Positions 36,185 through 44,275 of a DNA stretch of 64,000 nucleotides are shown here, piece after piece. The stretch covers positions 39,949 to 103,948 of the forward strand of contig NZ_AXBA01000020.1 of assembly GCF_000473085.1 (NCBI RefSeq). Reading direction: 5' to 3'. The number at the start of each line of letters is the position of its first letter. The stretch's first letter is position 1. Made by a program: the position numbers and the translations under genes. The notes beneath the pieces were generated by a model. The model was given only the letters and a program-made list of their open reading frames with translations, did no database searches and was not told the origin of the DNA. This stretch comes from Azorhizobium doebereinerae UFLA1-100. Its GTDB lineage: Bacteria; Pseudomonadota; Alphaproteobacteria; Rhizobiales; Xanthobacteraceae.

Positions 36185-36755
36185 CGGCCGCCCCCTTGGC
36201 GTCGGTGCCCCATTCGGCGCCCTCGTCATCCTCGTGGCCCAGATCGAACGCGAACTGGTGGATCAGCGCGCCGCCGATCACGGCCTGGTCCAGGATTCCC
36301 GTGGTTCCGAAGGCCTTGACGCCGCCTTCTCCCACCTCAAGAATCTTCGGGATGTCGGCTTCGCGGAAGAAGCGCCGCGTCGGGTGGGCGCCGTCGTATT
36401 CGATCTCCGCAATCAGGTTCGTATGGCACAGCCGGACGCAGTTCACCGCCCCCGCGAGGTCTACGTCGCCGAGGAGGGTGGCGAGCGCTTCGCCGAAGGT
36501 ATCGCCCGCCGGGCCGATTTCCCGCAACGGCGCAAAGTCCAGCACCGCGCGGGCGGCTTCGCTGGCGCGGCTGGCGCCGGCGACCCCGATCAAGATCGTG
36601 GAGGCCTGTTCCGCGTCGATATCGGGCGCGTGACGCCCACGGCCGCCGGTGGGCAGCATGCGCATCTTCCGCAATTCGCGGAAGCGGAGGTCGAGATCGG
36701 AGGCGGTGCGACCGGAGAGGGTCTGCAAGAGCATTTCGAAGTGCCGGGCGTGCAT
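36174..36755 (-). CDS. Hypothetical protein, satellite early region
   Basis: This 193-residue acidic-tailed protein is of no family I recognise. A basic N-terminal section (residues 1-45) is followed by a helical Ala-rich middle (ASEAARAVLDFAPLREIGPAG) and a C-terminal part rich in Asp/Glu (FDLGHEDDEGAEWGTD). No transmembrane helix or signal peptide is visible. Its position between the excisionase-like gene and the repressor region suggests a regulatory or helper-interference role, which is inference only. Confidence 0.7.
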   Translation of the reverse strand: MHARHFEMLLQTLSGRTASDLDLRFRELRKMRMLPTGGRGRHAPDIDAEQASTILIGVAGASRASEAARAVLDFAPLREIGPAGDTFGEALATLLGDVDLAGAVNCVRLCHTNLIAEIEYDGAHPTRRFFREADIPKILEVGEGGVKAFGTTGILDQAVIGGALIHQFAFDLGHEDDEGAEWGTDAKGAADEA

Positions 36756-36858
36756 TTTCCAAATCCGATAATTGTGAAAGCTGCGATAATTAGAATGTCG
36801 CCGCGCATGGGCGTCAATTCCATATTTGCGTCATTCACAATTCACTTCGGACACGTGC

Positions 36859-37350
36859 TCACGCTCCCATCTCCGCCCGCGCCGCAGCGAGCCGGTCATC
36901 CACGGTGCGCCAGGGGTCGGTGTAGGCGCCGAACAGGTAGTCCACCCCGTGGGCAGCGCTCCATGCTGGCGCGCCCTCTGAAGCCAGCCCGATCAGGACG
37001 TGATTGACCGAGGCCAGGAGGCGCATCAGAGCGCGGCATGTCCCGGCGTCGGAGCCCTCCGACGTTGCCCACATGCCAATGGCCGAATAGGCAGCGGCGC
37101 ATTGGATGGCTGCGGCTGCGGCGCTCTTCGCCTGGACGGTGGAGAGGCCGTCCCGTGTCAGGGCGATGCGGTCGGATGTCTGCGTGATCTCCCGGTCAAG
37201 GTAGATCTGCGTCATGGGGTCGGTGGTGCGGCGGGTCTCAAGCTGCTGCTGCTCGGAGAAGAGCCGGCCGATCTCGCGACCGAGGAAGAGAATGATGTCG
37301 TCCGCGCTCGCCGGCGAGGCGGGCGCCGGTGCGTCCGTGCTGGTGGCCAT
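36859..37350 (-). CDS. Hypothetical helical protein, satellite early region
   Basis: This 163-residue protein with no recognised domain is predicted to be mostly alpha-helical. It contains a coiled-coil-like stretch (EIGRLFSEQQQLETRR) and a hydrophobic middle helix (AAAAAIQCAAAYSAIGMW). The ATG overlaps the upstream stop by one base; an in-frame GTG just before it is possible. It is co-transcribed with two small upstream genes. Confidence 0.7.
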   Translation of the reverse strand: MATSTDAPAPASPASADDIILFLGREIGRLFSEQQQLETRRTTDPMTQIYLDREITQTSDRIALTRDGLSTVQAKSAAAAAIQCAAAYSAIGMWATSEGSDAGTCRALMRLLASVNHVLIGLASEGAPAWSAAHGVDYLFGAYTDPWRTVDDRLAAARAEMGA

Positions 37351-37712
37351 CACGCGGCCTCCCCATCGAAATAGGCGAGCGCGGCGGCGATCACGATGGG
37401 AGCCGCGTCCAGATGGGTGTGCTCCAGTTCTTCACAGAGGAAGCGCAGGGCCTCCACGGCGCCGGTGCGGGTGGTGGCGGCGGGGGCGTGGGATAGGGCC
37501 GCGTAGGGCGGGCCATAGGTCAGGGTTATGGCCGCGTCGTTGGGGTGGCGCAGGGCGTTGTAGGCGTCATTGCCGGCACGACAGGCGCGGATCAGATCCA
37601 GCAGCGGATCGGGGATGGCCGGAGATCCGGCGGCAAGGCCTGCGAGCGGCAGGGTGCCGAGGAAGGCGACGGCGGCGGCGCCCGTCAGGAGGTGGCGGCG
37701 AGGCGCGTTCAT
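37350..37712 (-). CDS. Small exported-looking protein with twin-arginine-type signal
   Basis: This 120-residue protein begins MNAPRRHLLTGAAAVAFLGT, an RR-containing basic region followed by a hydrophobic segment and a cleavage-like AAGSPA. It resembles a Tat-type signal peptide. The mature part is a short helical domain of no family I know. The start at 37712 overlaps the upstream stop by four bases. An exported protein in the early operon of a satellite is unexpected; an internal membrane anchor is the alternative. Confidence 0.65.
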   Translation of the reverse strand: MNAPRRHLLTGAAAVAFLGTLPLAGLAAGSPAIPDPLLDLIRACRAGNDAYNALRHPNDAAITLTYGPPYAALSHAPAATTRTGAVEALRFLCEELEHTHLDAAPIVIAAALAYFDGEAA

Positions 37713-37903
37713 GCGGGCTGGTCCCCTTCGCAATCTTCGCACTCCAGATCTGCGCTCTCTTCGAGATCCGGATCGCCGTTTATTTCATCCAAGAGGGCGA
37801 GCAGGGTCTCCACGGCGGCTTCCATGCGGGCGCGTAGGCGTTGCGTGTCCACCATCACGAACTCGGGGACATAACTTCCCCGTTCACCAAAATGCGTGCG
37901 CAT
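37709..37903 (-). CDS. Small acidic hypothetical protein (first gene of early operon)
   Basis: This 64-residue protein has a helical N-terminal part (DTQRLRARMEAAVETLLALLDEI) and a very acidic C-terminus with three Cys-flanked Glu/Asp clusters (LEESADLECEDCEGDQ). The start at 37903 has an AAGAGG ribosome site six bases upstream; an ATG at 37945 lacks one. It is divergent from the repressor gene, at the position of a first regulatory gene (anti-repressor or Cro-like role conceivable), but there is no HTH. Confidence 0.6.
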   Translation of the reverse strand: MRTHFGERGSYVPEFVMVDTQRLRARMEAAVETLLALLDEINGDPDLEESADLECEDCEGDQPA

Positions 37904-37991
37904 CGGCGGCCTCTTGTGGTAATCATGTTTGACGTTACGCGCCATGCTCAATGTGGGTGCCTGTGTCAACACTATGCGCAACGTTGGGCAT
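37904..37991. promoter_or_regulatory. Divergent switch region with repressor operator
   Basis: The imperfect palindrome ATGCGCAACGTTGGGCAT (37974-37991) has one mismatched pair and covers the start codon of the XRE gene. A minus-strand TTGACA (37964-37969) is a plausible -35 box of the early operon; its -10 is poor. A further half-site-like ACGTTACGCGCCATG occurs near 37932. This layout suggests that the XRE protein represses both promoters. Confidence 0.6.
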
Positions 37992-38241
37992 GATGACGAT
38001 TAATTCAGCGCAGTGCCGAGCTGGCCGGGCTTTGGTCGAGATGGACCAGGCCGTTCTTGCGGCCGCAGCAGGTGTCTCACGAAATGTGATCGTCGATTTT
38101 GAGAAAGGTCGACGCACGCCGACGAAGAACAATCTCGCAGCAATCCGTGCCGCGCTTGAAGCGGCCGGCGTGGAATTCATTCCAGAGAATGGCGGCGGGG
38201 CCGGCGTCCGGCTAAGGCAGAAAAGCAATGACAGAGAATGA
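37990..38241 (+). CDS. XRE-family repressor
   Basis: This 83-residue Cro/CI-type helix-turn-helix protein reads MDQAVLAAAAGVSRNVIVDFEKGRRTP, quoted as AVLAAAAGVSRNVIVDFEKG. An APRAALEAAGVEF-like segment (IRAALEAAGVEFIPENGGG) is typical of single-domain phage repressors. It lacks a LexA-like self-cleavage domain, so SOS induction by autoproteolysis is unlikely; helper-phage derepression would fit. No clear ribosome site precedes the ATG, and a leaderless mRNA is possible. Confidence 0.87.
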   Translation: MMTINSAQCRAGRALVEMDQAVLAAAAGVSRNVIVDFEKGRRTPTKNNLAAIRAALEAAGVEFIPENGGGAGVRLRQKSNDRE

Positions 38242-38242
38242 G

Positions 38243-38551
38243 ATGTCGCTATTCGAACAGCTTCGCGAAGAGCACCAGGCTTTAGCTTTGCTCTCGGTTC
38301 TGCACCGCAGCGGCTACGCCGGAGCCGCCAATAGTCGAATTCTCGCAGATTATCTTGAAGCGATTGGGCTTGGAGCCTTGCCCGAGGTGGTGACCGCCCG
38401 CTTGGAAAGGCTGGAGAGGCAAGGCTTGGTGAAGCTGTCACTTGCAGAAGACATTCGAGTGGTCACGCTTACGCAGCGCGGTGAAGAAGTAGCGACAGGC
38501 AAGCGTGAAGCGGAAGGAGTCCGTCGCCCAGGGCGAGACAACCCATATTGA
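38243..38551 (+). CDS. Phage winged-helix protein (VpaChn25_0724-like family)
   Basis: This 102-residue protein begins MSLFEQLREEHQALALLSVL and ends near TLTQRGEEVATGKREAEGVRRPG. It fits a small winged-helix family common in Mu-like and other phages, where it is annotated only as a phage protein. A start 15 bases upstream would overlap the repressor gene; the family start was chosen. It is co-transcribed with the XRE gene and may be a second regulator. Confidence 0.75.
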   Translation: MSLFEQLREEHQALALLSVLHRSGYAGAANSRILADYLEAIGLGALPEVVTARLERLERQGLVKLSLAEDIRVVTLTQRGEEVATGKREAEGVRRPGRDNPY

Positions 38552-38563
38552 TAAATGAAACCA

Positions 38564-38597
38564 AGGTGTTTCAGTGGATGTTTGCCGTGAAACACCT
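38564..38597. terminator. Convergent terminator between regulator and ietS genes
   Basis: Perfect 10-bp arms AGGTGTTTCA (38564-38573) and TGAAACACCT (38588-38597) surround a 14-base loop. On the minus strand the stem is followed by TGGTTTCATTT. It insulates the cargo pair from the regulatory operon and marks the left edge of the lower-GC cargo. Confidence 0.7.
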
Positions 38598-38621
38598 CAG
38601 GTGATGCACGTGCCGACGCGC

Positions 38622-41144
38622 TCACGCTGGAGCACGAATTCCGAGCGCAAGCCGTTGCCGAATTTCCTCATAAATCTGTAATACCCCAGGCATCGCTAAA
38701 GTTACAGCCAAGCCAAACGGTACGGCTTCATCTATTCCTTGCCCCTGGTCTGGATCGCGCTGGACTGTGAGCGAAATAGAGCTGCCAGCTGCAACTACAG
38801 GTGCCCGGTCTCCGGTCCACCTGCGCATAAAGACCGTACCCCTGTTAGTCTGATTTCCGTCCGGCTGGTTACCGTCAGCGCTGACTCTGAGTGTGCTCAA
38901 ACCTGCGGGTTCAAGCAATTTCAAGCGAACGGAGCGATAGCTTCTGCGTCCCGGGGCTGTAGGGGTGAACCAAGCGAGCGTCGCTGACAGGAAATGAGGG
39001 CGCGATTGACCAGTTATTGCGACCGGTAACGGCACATTCACTACTGAAATTTTGTCGCTATGGAGCAAGCCCGTCGCCCAAAAGGTCGCCCTATCGGACG
39101 CGCAACCAACCGCATCATCCGGCTCAATAATTCCGAACCCCAGAAATCGCCTAATGTTGTCTTTCTGTCGAACATGATGTTTGCCATCGGGCGGCCCAAT
39201 GACTTGGCGGATCAGTTGCGCGGCCTCATCGGGCCACTTCGCGGTATGCGCAAGAAGTGCCTTTATCAAAACCGCGCGCTGTACATGAGTTAAGCTCGCA
39301 AAAACGTTGCCATACGCAAACTCGAGAGCGTCATGGATACGATGGGCTGTCCGCGACGCCAGTGCCGTCGCGGCGCTAGTCCCATTTGTGTAGCCATCCA
39401 GATTTTCGCGTCCGTCGCGAGGCGGGGCCGCAACGCGCAGGCCCGCGGCCCGCATGGGGCGAGCAGGCGCTACCTCAATGTGCCTGTGATTGCGAACGAA
39501 ACGTAAATATTCACGCGCACCCGGCAGTAAAATATCAGGTTTTACGGATAGGGCGAAGCCGGGACCGAGAGCGCTCGAGGGATTGGACATTCGACGGTCA
39601 CCATATGGGTCCACGTTAACACGGGCAGTGGCACGATCCGAAGTAGTAACCGCGTCGCCATTCCAGGCGCCGATAGTTAAGCCGTTAACCGTCTCCGCGG
39701 GTGAAAACAACTTCCGATCCGCAATGACGGCTCCTAAAGCTCTAAGCGTCTCTTCCGCTCTCCTCTCCGGTCTGGCATCTTCATACAGGCTATTATTGGC
39801 GAACGCGGGTATAGCGAAAGGGTCGAGGCAATTACCAGCGCTTACCAAAAACAGAATTCCATATTGATAAGCTAAGCGATCTAATAAGCGTGCCCAAGCT
39901 GAGAGGTGGCCATGAAATGGGCGCCTCGCGTTTCCCAGTGATAAATTCACCAAGAGCACTCCTGGTGCCGTGGCGGTTGGTCCCTCGCGCATAGCCCTGA
40001 CGGCAGCGTAAATCATGTCTACTATGAGCCGGTTGGCGGGAAACGTGTCGCCCACCCCAAGCACAGGCACCACATGAAGGCGTCGGGGCAACCCGGGCTC
40101 GGGGCGGTTCCTATCGCCATGAAGAATCAGCGAAGCCATCGCCGTTCCGTGAACGCGTCCGGCAACGGGCGCCGCGGGCTCCAGGCCAAATTGATCATCA
40201 ATTATAAGATGTCGGGTGAGGAGCGCATGCCCGGCAACCGGAACCCCATCGAGTAACGCCAGGATCGGTGCGCCTAACGTGGTTGGAGCCTCGGGCGTTC
40301 CCCCGGGAGAGGCATCAACCACCTCCAAGCCATCAGCCACGCTTTGGGGGCTAATGCGTAAAACTGGCTCCAAAGCAGCCAACCCATCAGGAGTTCGTTC
40401 AATAATGAGTTGAACCGCAGATACGGGAAGTTCTACTAGAAGGGCATGATAGGAAATATCTTCAATTTGCGTGGCGGAGACAATCCGGCCGCCCTGCCGT
40501 TGCACAAACTTTCGAACTTCTTCTTCTTTTTCATTTCTCGATTTTCCATTTTGACGAAAAATCAACTCGACTTCGAGTCGAATCATGTGGTCCAGCGGGT
40601 GACCAAATATCTCATCTTCAAGGATGCTGGCCTCGAGAGGTTGGACACGATCCAATGGCCCCCATTGCCTCAGGTTTTTGAGTAGGCTGAATACTTCACT
40701 CCATGGAGTTTCTCCATGAATGAGAGTTCCATTCAGCCATCTTTTCCAAAGGCTCGCAAGTTGAGTTAAAGCCTTGCTATCTGGAACCATAAGATAGGCT
40801 ATAGGAGACTTATCGCCATCGCTAGTCTCGAGTTCTTCCTCATCAACAAGCTCAAGGCCCGGCACTTTGCGGACTGCGGTGGCGAACTTGCTTACTGCTC
40901 CACGGACTTCGAAGACGAATAAGCGTTCCGGCGCTAAGCCGGAGGGATCTGATCGGAGTTCGAGCCCCGCTCCGTCTCTGCTCAGCACCTCTGCGAGGCG
41001 ATTAAATTTCGCAGAAAACTGATCTACTTGTCGACCAACTGGAAACGGCTCAGGCTTCGGTATTATCCGTTGCCTTCCGACGGGTCGATCTTGAGCTGCT
41101 TGCGGGGTCAGCCGCAGGAGCGGCTTGTCTGGATCGCTCGCCAT
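38622..41144 (-). CDS. ietS: Subtilisin-like serine protease, IetS-like (cargo)
   Basis: This 840-residue intracellular S8 peptidase has no signal peptide. A variable N-terminal region of about 290 residues is followed by the subtilase domain. The triad is Asp299 (LALLDGVPVAGH), His332 (HGTAMASLI) and Ser590 (NGTSAATALAS), with oxyanion Asn in LVSAGN. A 200-residue C-terminal beta-rich region follows. In Ti plasmids the IetS protease is paired with the IetA ATPase as a stability/incompatibility pair, and such pairs are catalogued as candidate anti-phage systems. The gene has its own strong GGAGG ribosome site inside ietA, overlapping it by 95 bases. Base composition is clearly less GC-rich than in the packaging genes. 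Confidence 0.85.
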   Translation of the reverse strand: MASDPDKPLLRLTPQAAQDRPVGRQRIIPKPEPFPVGRQVDQFSAKFNRLAEVLSRDGAGLELRSDPSGLAPERLFVFEVRGAVSKFATAVRKVPGLELVDEEELETSDGDKSPIAYLMVPDSKALTQLASLWKRWLNGTLIHGETPWSEVFSLLKNLRQWGPLDRVQPLEASILEDEIFGHPLDHMIRLEVELIFRQNGKSRNEKEEEVRKFVQRQGGRIVSATQIEDISYHALLVELPVSAVQLIIERTPDGLAALEPVLRISPQSVADGLEVVDASPGGTPEAPTTLGAPILALLDGVPVAGHALLTRHLIIDDQFGLEPAAPVAGRVHGTAMASLILHGDRNRPEPGLPRRLHVVPVLGVGDTFPANRLIVDMIYAAVRAMREGPTATAPGVLLVNLSLGNARRPFHGHLSAWARLLDRLAYQYGILFLVSAGNCLDPFAIPAFANNSLYEDARPERRAEETLRALGAVIADRKLFSPAETVNGLTIGAWNGDAVTTSDRATARVNVDPYGDRRMSNPSSALGPGFALSVKPDILLPGAREYLRFVRNHRHIEVAPARPMRAAGLRVAAPPRDGRENLDGYTNGTSAATALASRTAHRIHDALEFAYGNVFASLTHVQRAVLIKALLAHTAKWPDEAAQLIRQVIGPPDGKHHVRQKDNIRRFLGFGIIEPDDAVGCASDRATFWATGLLHSDKISVVNVPLPVAITGQSRPHFLSATLAWFTPTAPGRRSYRSVRLKLLEPAGLSTLRVSADGNQPDGNQTNRGTVFMRRWTGDRAPVVAAGSSISLTVQRDPDQGQGIDEAVPFGLAVTLAMPGVLQIYEEIRQRLALGIRAPA

Positions 41145-42123
41145 TTAACGCCTCCGGTCGCACGCGTGCCGACCAGAGACCCAACTCTCTTTCGAGTGCT
41201 TCATCGACCCCGATTTCCCCCAGTCCCAGGATCTGTCTTCGCCTTACATTTTGGCAAAAGTCAAGAACTTCAGCGTAGCTTACGACACCCAAAGATTTTG
41301 CGATTTTCTGCACGGGGGAAGTTGGCGCATAGGGCCAGCTCGAAATGATGCGATCGAGAAAAACCTCAATTTGCCTGACGTCTGGCTCTGGAAAAGAGAG
41401 GCGCACCTGAAATCTTCTCCAAACCGCCCGATCGAGAAGCTCCGCGTGGTTGCTCGCCGCAATTATTATGACGTAGCTAGGAAGCTGATCGAGCTGCATA
41501 AGTAAAAATGATACAACTCGCTTTATCTCGCCGGTTTCGTGGGTATCCCCTCGCTCTTTGCCGATTGCGTCAAATTCATCAAAGAATATGACGCAAGGTT
41601 GCGTGCGAATGTAGTCGAAAAGTTTTCGCAACCGAGCATTTGTTTCGCCCAGATAGCTACCGATCAGCGCATCGTAACGAACCACAAAAAACGGAAGGCC
41701 AAGAGCTTCGGCAATACCCTCTGCATAGGTGGTCTTTCCGTTTCCAGGGGGGCCAGAGAGCAGCACACGATGGCGTGGCTCAAAGCCGTGAGCTCGCAGA
41801 ACGTCAGCTCGGATATGTTCTTCTATAAGTTGCCGACCACTCTCTCGTGCCGGCAACGTGAGCAGAAGGTCGTCCAGCCTAGCGTGAGGATCGAGTTCGA
41901 TAATCGCCTCACGTCCGGTCGCCCCCCCGATTAGCGCCGAAGTGGTAAGCGGGGGCGGTGCGACCGGTACTGCGGACAAAGCACGCTGCAATCGGTCTGC
42001 GAGGATGTGATGGTTCTTTGCCCGCTCGTCAGCCGCCAAGGCCTCGGTAGTTGACCTTAGGCCATCCCGATCACCAGCGGCGGCGGCGCGCACGAGAGAA
42101 ACCAATAGATCGCTTCGAGCCAT
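41050..42123 (-). CDS. ietA: AAA+ ATPase, IetA-like (cargo)
   Basis: This 357-residue AAA+ protein has an N-terminal helical region (1-90) and an ATPase core. Walker A is GPPGNGKTT (Lys130), the pore-loop region is FVVRYDALIGSYLGETNARL, and Walker B is CVIFFDEFDAI (Asp182, Glu183). Sensor-1 Asn lies in IIAASNHAELLD and an Arg finger in RAVWRRF. It probably controls or feeds the adjacent protease. ATG at 42123 is preceded by GGATAGAG; an upstream TTG is less likely. The C-terminal 40 residues are Ala/Ser/Arg-rich, overlapping ietS. Lower GC than the flanking genes suggests separate acquisition. Confidence 0.88.
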   Translation of the reverse strand: MARSDLLVSLVRAAAAGDRDGLRSTTEALAADERAKNHHILADRLQRALSAVPVAPPPLTTSALIGGATGREAIIELDPHARLDDLLLTLPARESGRQLIEEHIRADVLRAHGFEPRHRVLLSGPPGNGKTTYAEGIAEALGLPFFVVRYDALIGSYLGETNARLRKLFDYIRTQPCVIFFDEFDAIGKERGDTHETGEIKRVVSFLLMQLDQLPSYVIIIAASNHAELLDRAVWRRFQVRLSFPEPDVRQIEVFLDRIISSWPYAPTSPVQKIAKSLGVVSYAEVLDFCQNVRRRQILGLGEIGVDEALERELGLWSARVRPEALNGERSRQAAPAADPASSSRSTRRKATDNTEA

Positions 42124-42225
42124 CTCTATCCGCAAAATCGATTCGTGGGCACAGGCATCCTGCCTAATCCTAACTTAGTGGTCGTCAATTGTCCCCTCCG
42201 CAAACGCTCGCTGCCCGTGCCATCT

Positions 42226-42278
42226 GCTGAAAATGACGGCACCTTCTCTGGCTTTCGCGGGCTCGAGATATTTTCAGC
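42226..42278. terminator. Inverted repeat between terL and ietA
   Basis: Perfect 9-bp arms GCTGAAAAT and ATTTTCAGC are separated by 35 bases, directly after the terL stop on the minus strand. There is no U-run, so termination is uncertain. It coincides with the right boundary of the cargo pair and may be a recombination scar or mRNA end structure. Confidence 0.45.
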
Positions 42279-42283
42279 GCAGC

Positions 42284-43897
42284 TTATAATACCATCATCT
42301 CCGGCGCCCATTCCTCGCTCTCATAGACCGAGCGTGCCTCGCCGGCGGCCGCGCGTGCGACAGCCATGGCGCAGGCTACGGCGCCGTCGATCCGGTCCCG
42401 GCTCTTGCCCTTGTGGAACATGGCGTTGCCGGCGGTGTCGGTCTGCACCGCCACGTTGTCGAAGTTCCAGCGCAGCACCGGATGCCCGCCATGGGTTAGC
42501 CGGCGGCCGATGATGGCCCGCTCCAGATCTTTGACGGCCGGGGCCATGGTCACCCAGCCTTGGCGCATCTCTACGGCCGGCAGCCCGTCCTCCAGCAGAT
42601 TGTTGAGCATGTTGCGGGCGAGGTGCGGATCGAAGGCGATCTCGCGTACGTCGAAGCGGTCGCACAGGTCACGGATGGTCTGCTCCACATGGCGGAAGTC
42701 CACCACATTGCCCGGCGTGGGATCGATGAAGCCCCGTTCCGCCCACGTCACATAGGGCACGCCATCGCGCTCGGAGCGCAGGCGCAGATTGTCCTTCGGA
42801 CAGAAGAACCAGGGGTGGACGATGTAGCCCTCTGCCCCGTCGCGCCACGCCGCCACCACGCAGGTGAGATCGCCGTTAGAGGACAGATCCACGCCAAGCC
42901 AGCACGGTTCGCCCTGAAGGGCCTCCAGATCCACCGGCGATGCGCCGGCATCATAGATGCCCATGTCCACGAACGGGTCGGCGCTGTGATCCAGCCATAT
43001 GTTGAGGTTGAGTTGCCGGAAGGCTTCCCGGTCGCCCGGCCGCTGGCGCGCCTCACGGGCGAGCTGGCGCAGGCCCTCGATGTCGGGATAGCCGTGGGCA
43101 AGGCCAGGGTTGACCTGGTGCCAGATGGCCTCATCCGTCCAATCGCAATCCCTGTCCGCCTCGAACAGGATCGGTAACGTGGCCGGATCGTGGATCTCGC
43201 CGCGGGCGACCTTGCGGGCATAGTCCACGATGTCGTGGGCGATGTTCTCCTGTCCCCGGCCGGCGGTGGTGGCCACCACCAGAAGCGAGCCCTGCGACTT
43301 CACCAGACCGGACTTGAGCACGTCCCACAGGTCGCGCTTTTTCCAGGCGTGCAGTTCGTCCGCCAGCACGAAGGCTGGCGTGCGCCCGTGCTGCGTGCCG
43401 GCATCGCACGAGATCGCCTCATAGAAGGTGCGCCACTTCGCATTGGTGATGCGGTTGCGGTATTCCTGAAGCGTCATGCGGGCCTTGAGCGGCGGCGTCA
43501 CATGGATGATGCCGATGGCTTCCTCAAAGCCGATCCGCGCCTGCTTCCGGTCGGACGCAGCCGAGATCACCTCGCCGCCCGGCACGCGCTCGGGGCCGAA
43601 GGTGTGCAGCAGGGCGAGGGACGCCGACAGCGAGGTTTTGCGGTTGCCGCGCGGCAGCAACAGCACGACGGTCTTCACCACGCGCGAGCCGTCCGGGTGG
43701 CGCGGTCCATAGATCCGCCGCACGATGCGTTCCTGCCAGGGATCAAGCTGGAATGCCCGTCCGGGCAACCGGCTCTTGGGATGGCGCAGCGCCCGCAAAA
43801 ACTCCACCGCCCGTTGGCCGTGGCCGAACGGGTCGGAGATTTCGGTCTCAGTCGAGACGCAAGCCGCCGAAGAGGGGGCCAAGGCCTTGGCCATCAT
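42284..43897 (-). CDS. terL: Phage terminase large subunit (HK97 type)
   Basis: This 537-residue packaging motor has an N-terminal ATPase with Walker A-like LPRGNRKTS (residues 81-89) and Walker B region PAFVLADELHAWK with Asp-Glu. The coupling motif VVATTAGRG follows. The C-terminal nuclease domain has acidic residues in WLGVDLSSNGDLTCV, IAFDPHLARN and DRIDGAVACAMA. All functional motifs are present, implying competent packaging. It starts inside terS (50-base overlap). It is the last gene of the packaging operon, after connector and HNH genes rather than before portal as in HK97 itself. Confidence 0.95.
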   Translation of the reverse strand: MMAKALAPSSAACVSTETEISDPFGHGQRAVEFLRALRHPKSRLPGRAFQLDPWQERIVRRIYGPRHPDGSRVVKTVVLLLPRGNRKTSLSASLALLHTFGPERVPGGEVISAASDRKQARIGFEEAIGIIHVTPPLKARMTLQEYRNRITNAKWRTFYEAISCDAGTQHGRTPAFVLADELHAWKKRDLWDVLKSGLVKSQGSLLVVATTAGRGQENIAHDIVDYARKVARGEIHDPATLPILFEADRDCDWTDEAIWHQVNPGLAHGYPDIEGLRQLAREARQRPGDREAFRQLNLNIWLDHSADPFVDMGIYDAGASPVDLEALQGEPCWLGVDLSSNGDLTCVVAAWRDGAEGYIVHPWFFCPKDNLRLRSERDGVPYVTWAERGFIDPTPGNVVDFRHVEQTIRDLCDRFDVREIAFDPHLARNMLNNLLEDGLPAVEMRQGWVTMAPAVKDLERAIIGRRLTHGGHPVLRWNFDNVAVQTDTAGNAMFHKGKSRDRIDGAVACAMAVARAAAGEARSVYESEEWAPEMMVL

Positions 43898-44273
43898 CCG
43901 ATCCTTCCCTGATTGCCGGCCGGGCGCGGCTCGCCGGCGTCAACCCCAACTCGGCAGCGATCTGCCGCGCTTGCGTCATGCCATCGGAGCGGATGGCGAC
44001 AGCCGGATGCCGCTTCGGCCCGCTGGTGCCGGTGAAGGTGAGCCCCTCCCGTGAGAGGATGCGGGCGGCTTCCGCCACCTGTCCGATGGCGGTGCAGTAA
44101 TTGGCGAAGCTGGCCAGGTCCGCGACGGTCAGCGTGCGGCGCTCATTGAGCAGAATCGGCAGCACCCGCTCCCATTCCACCCGCGCATCGTCCGACAGCC
44201 AGGTGGGCGGATCGGGGATGTCGTCCGGCGGCGGCTCGTCGCTGGTCATGGTGGTGGCCTTGCGCCCGCGCAT
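43848..44273 (-). CDS. terS: Phage terminase small subunit (P27 family)
   Basis: This 141-residue DNA-recognition subunit begins MRGRKATT, as P27-family proteins do. Its helical core includes PPTWLSDDARVEWERVLPIL and a second block around ASFANYCTAIGQVAEAARIL. It selects DNA for packaging; in satellites a private TerS ensures packaging of satellite rather than helper DNA. The start lies two bases after the HNH stop. Confidence 0.9.
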   Translation of the reverse strand: MRGRKATTMTSDEPPPDDIPDPPTWLSDDARVEWERVLPILLNERRTLTVADLASFANYCTAIGQVAEAARILSREGLTFTGTSGPKRHPAVAIRSDGMTQARQIAAELGLTPASRARPAIREGSDDGQGLGPLFGGLRLD

Positions 44274-44275
44274 GG

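Noticed and set aside
42136..42283. Search for a third gene of the IetAS cargo
   Set aside because: No frame with normal codon use or a ribosome site is seen. Only promoter-like and inverted-repeat sequence is present.
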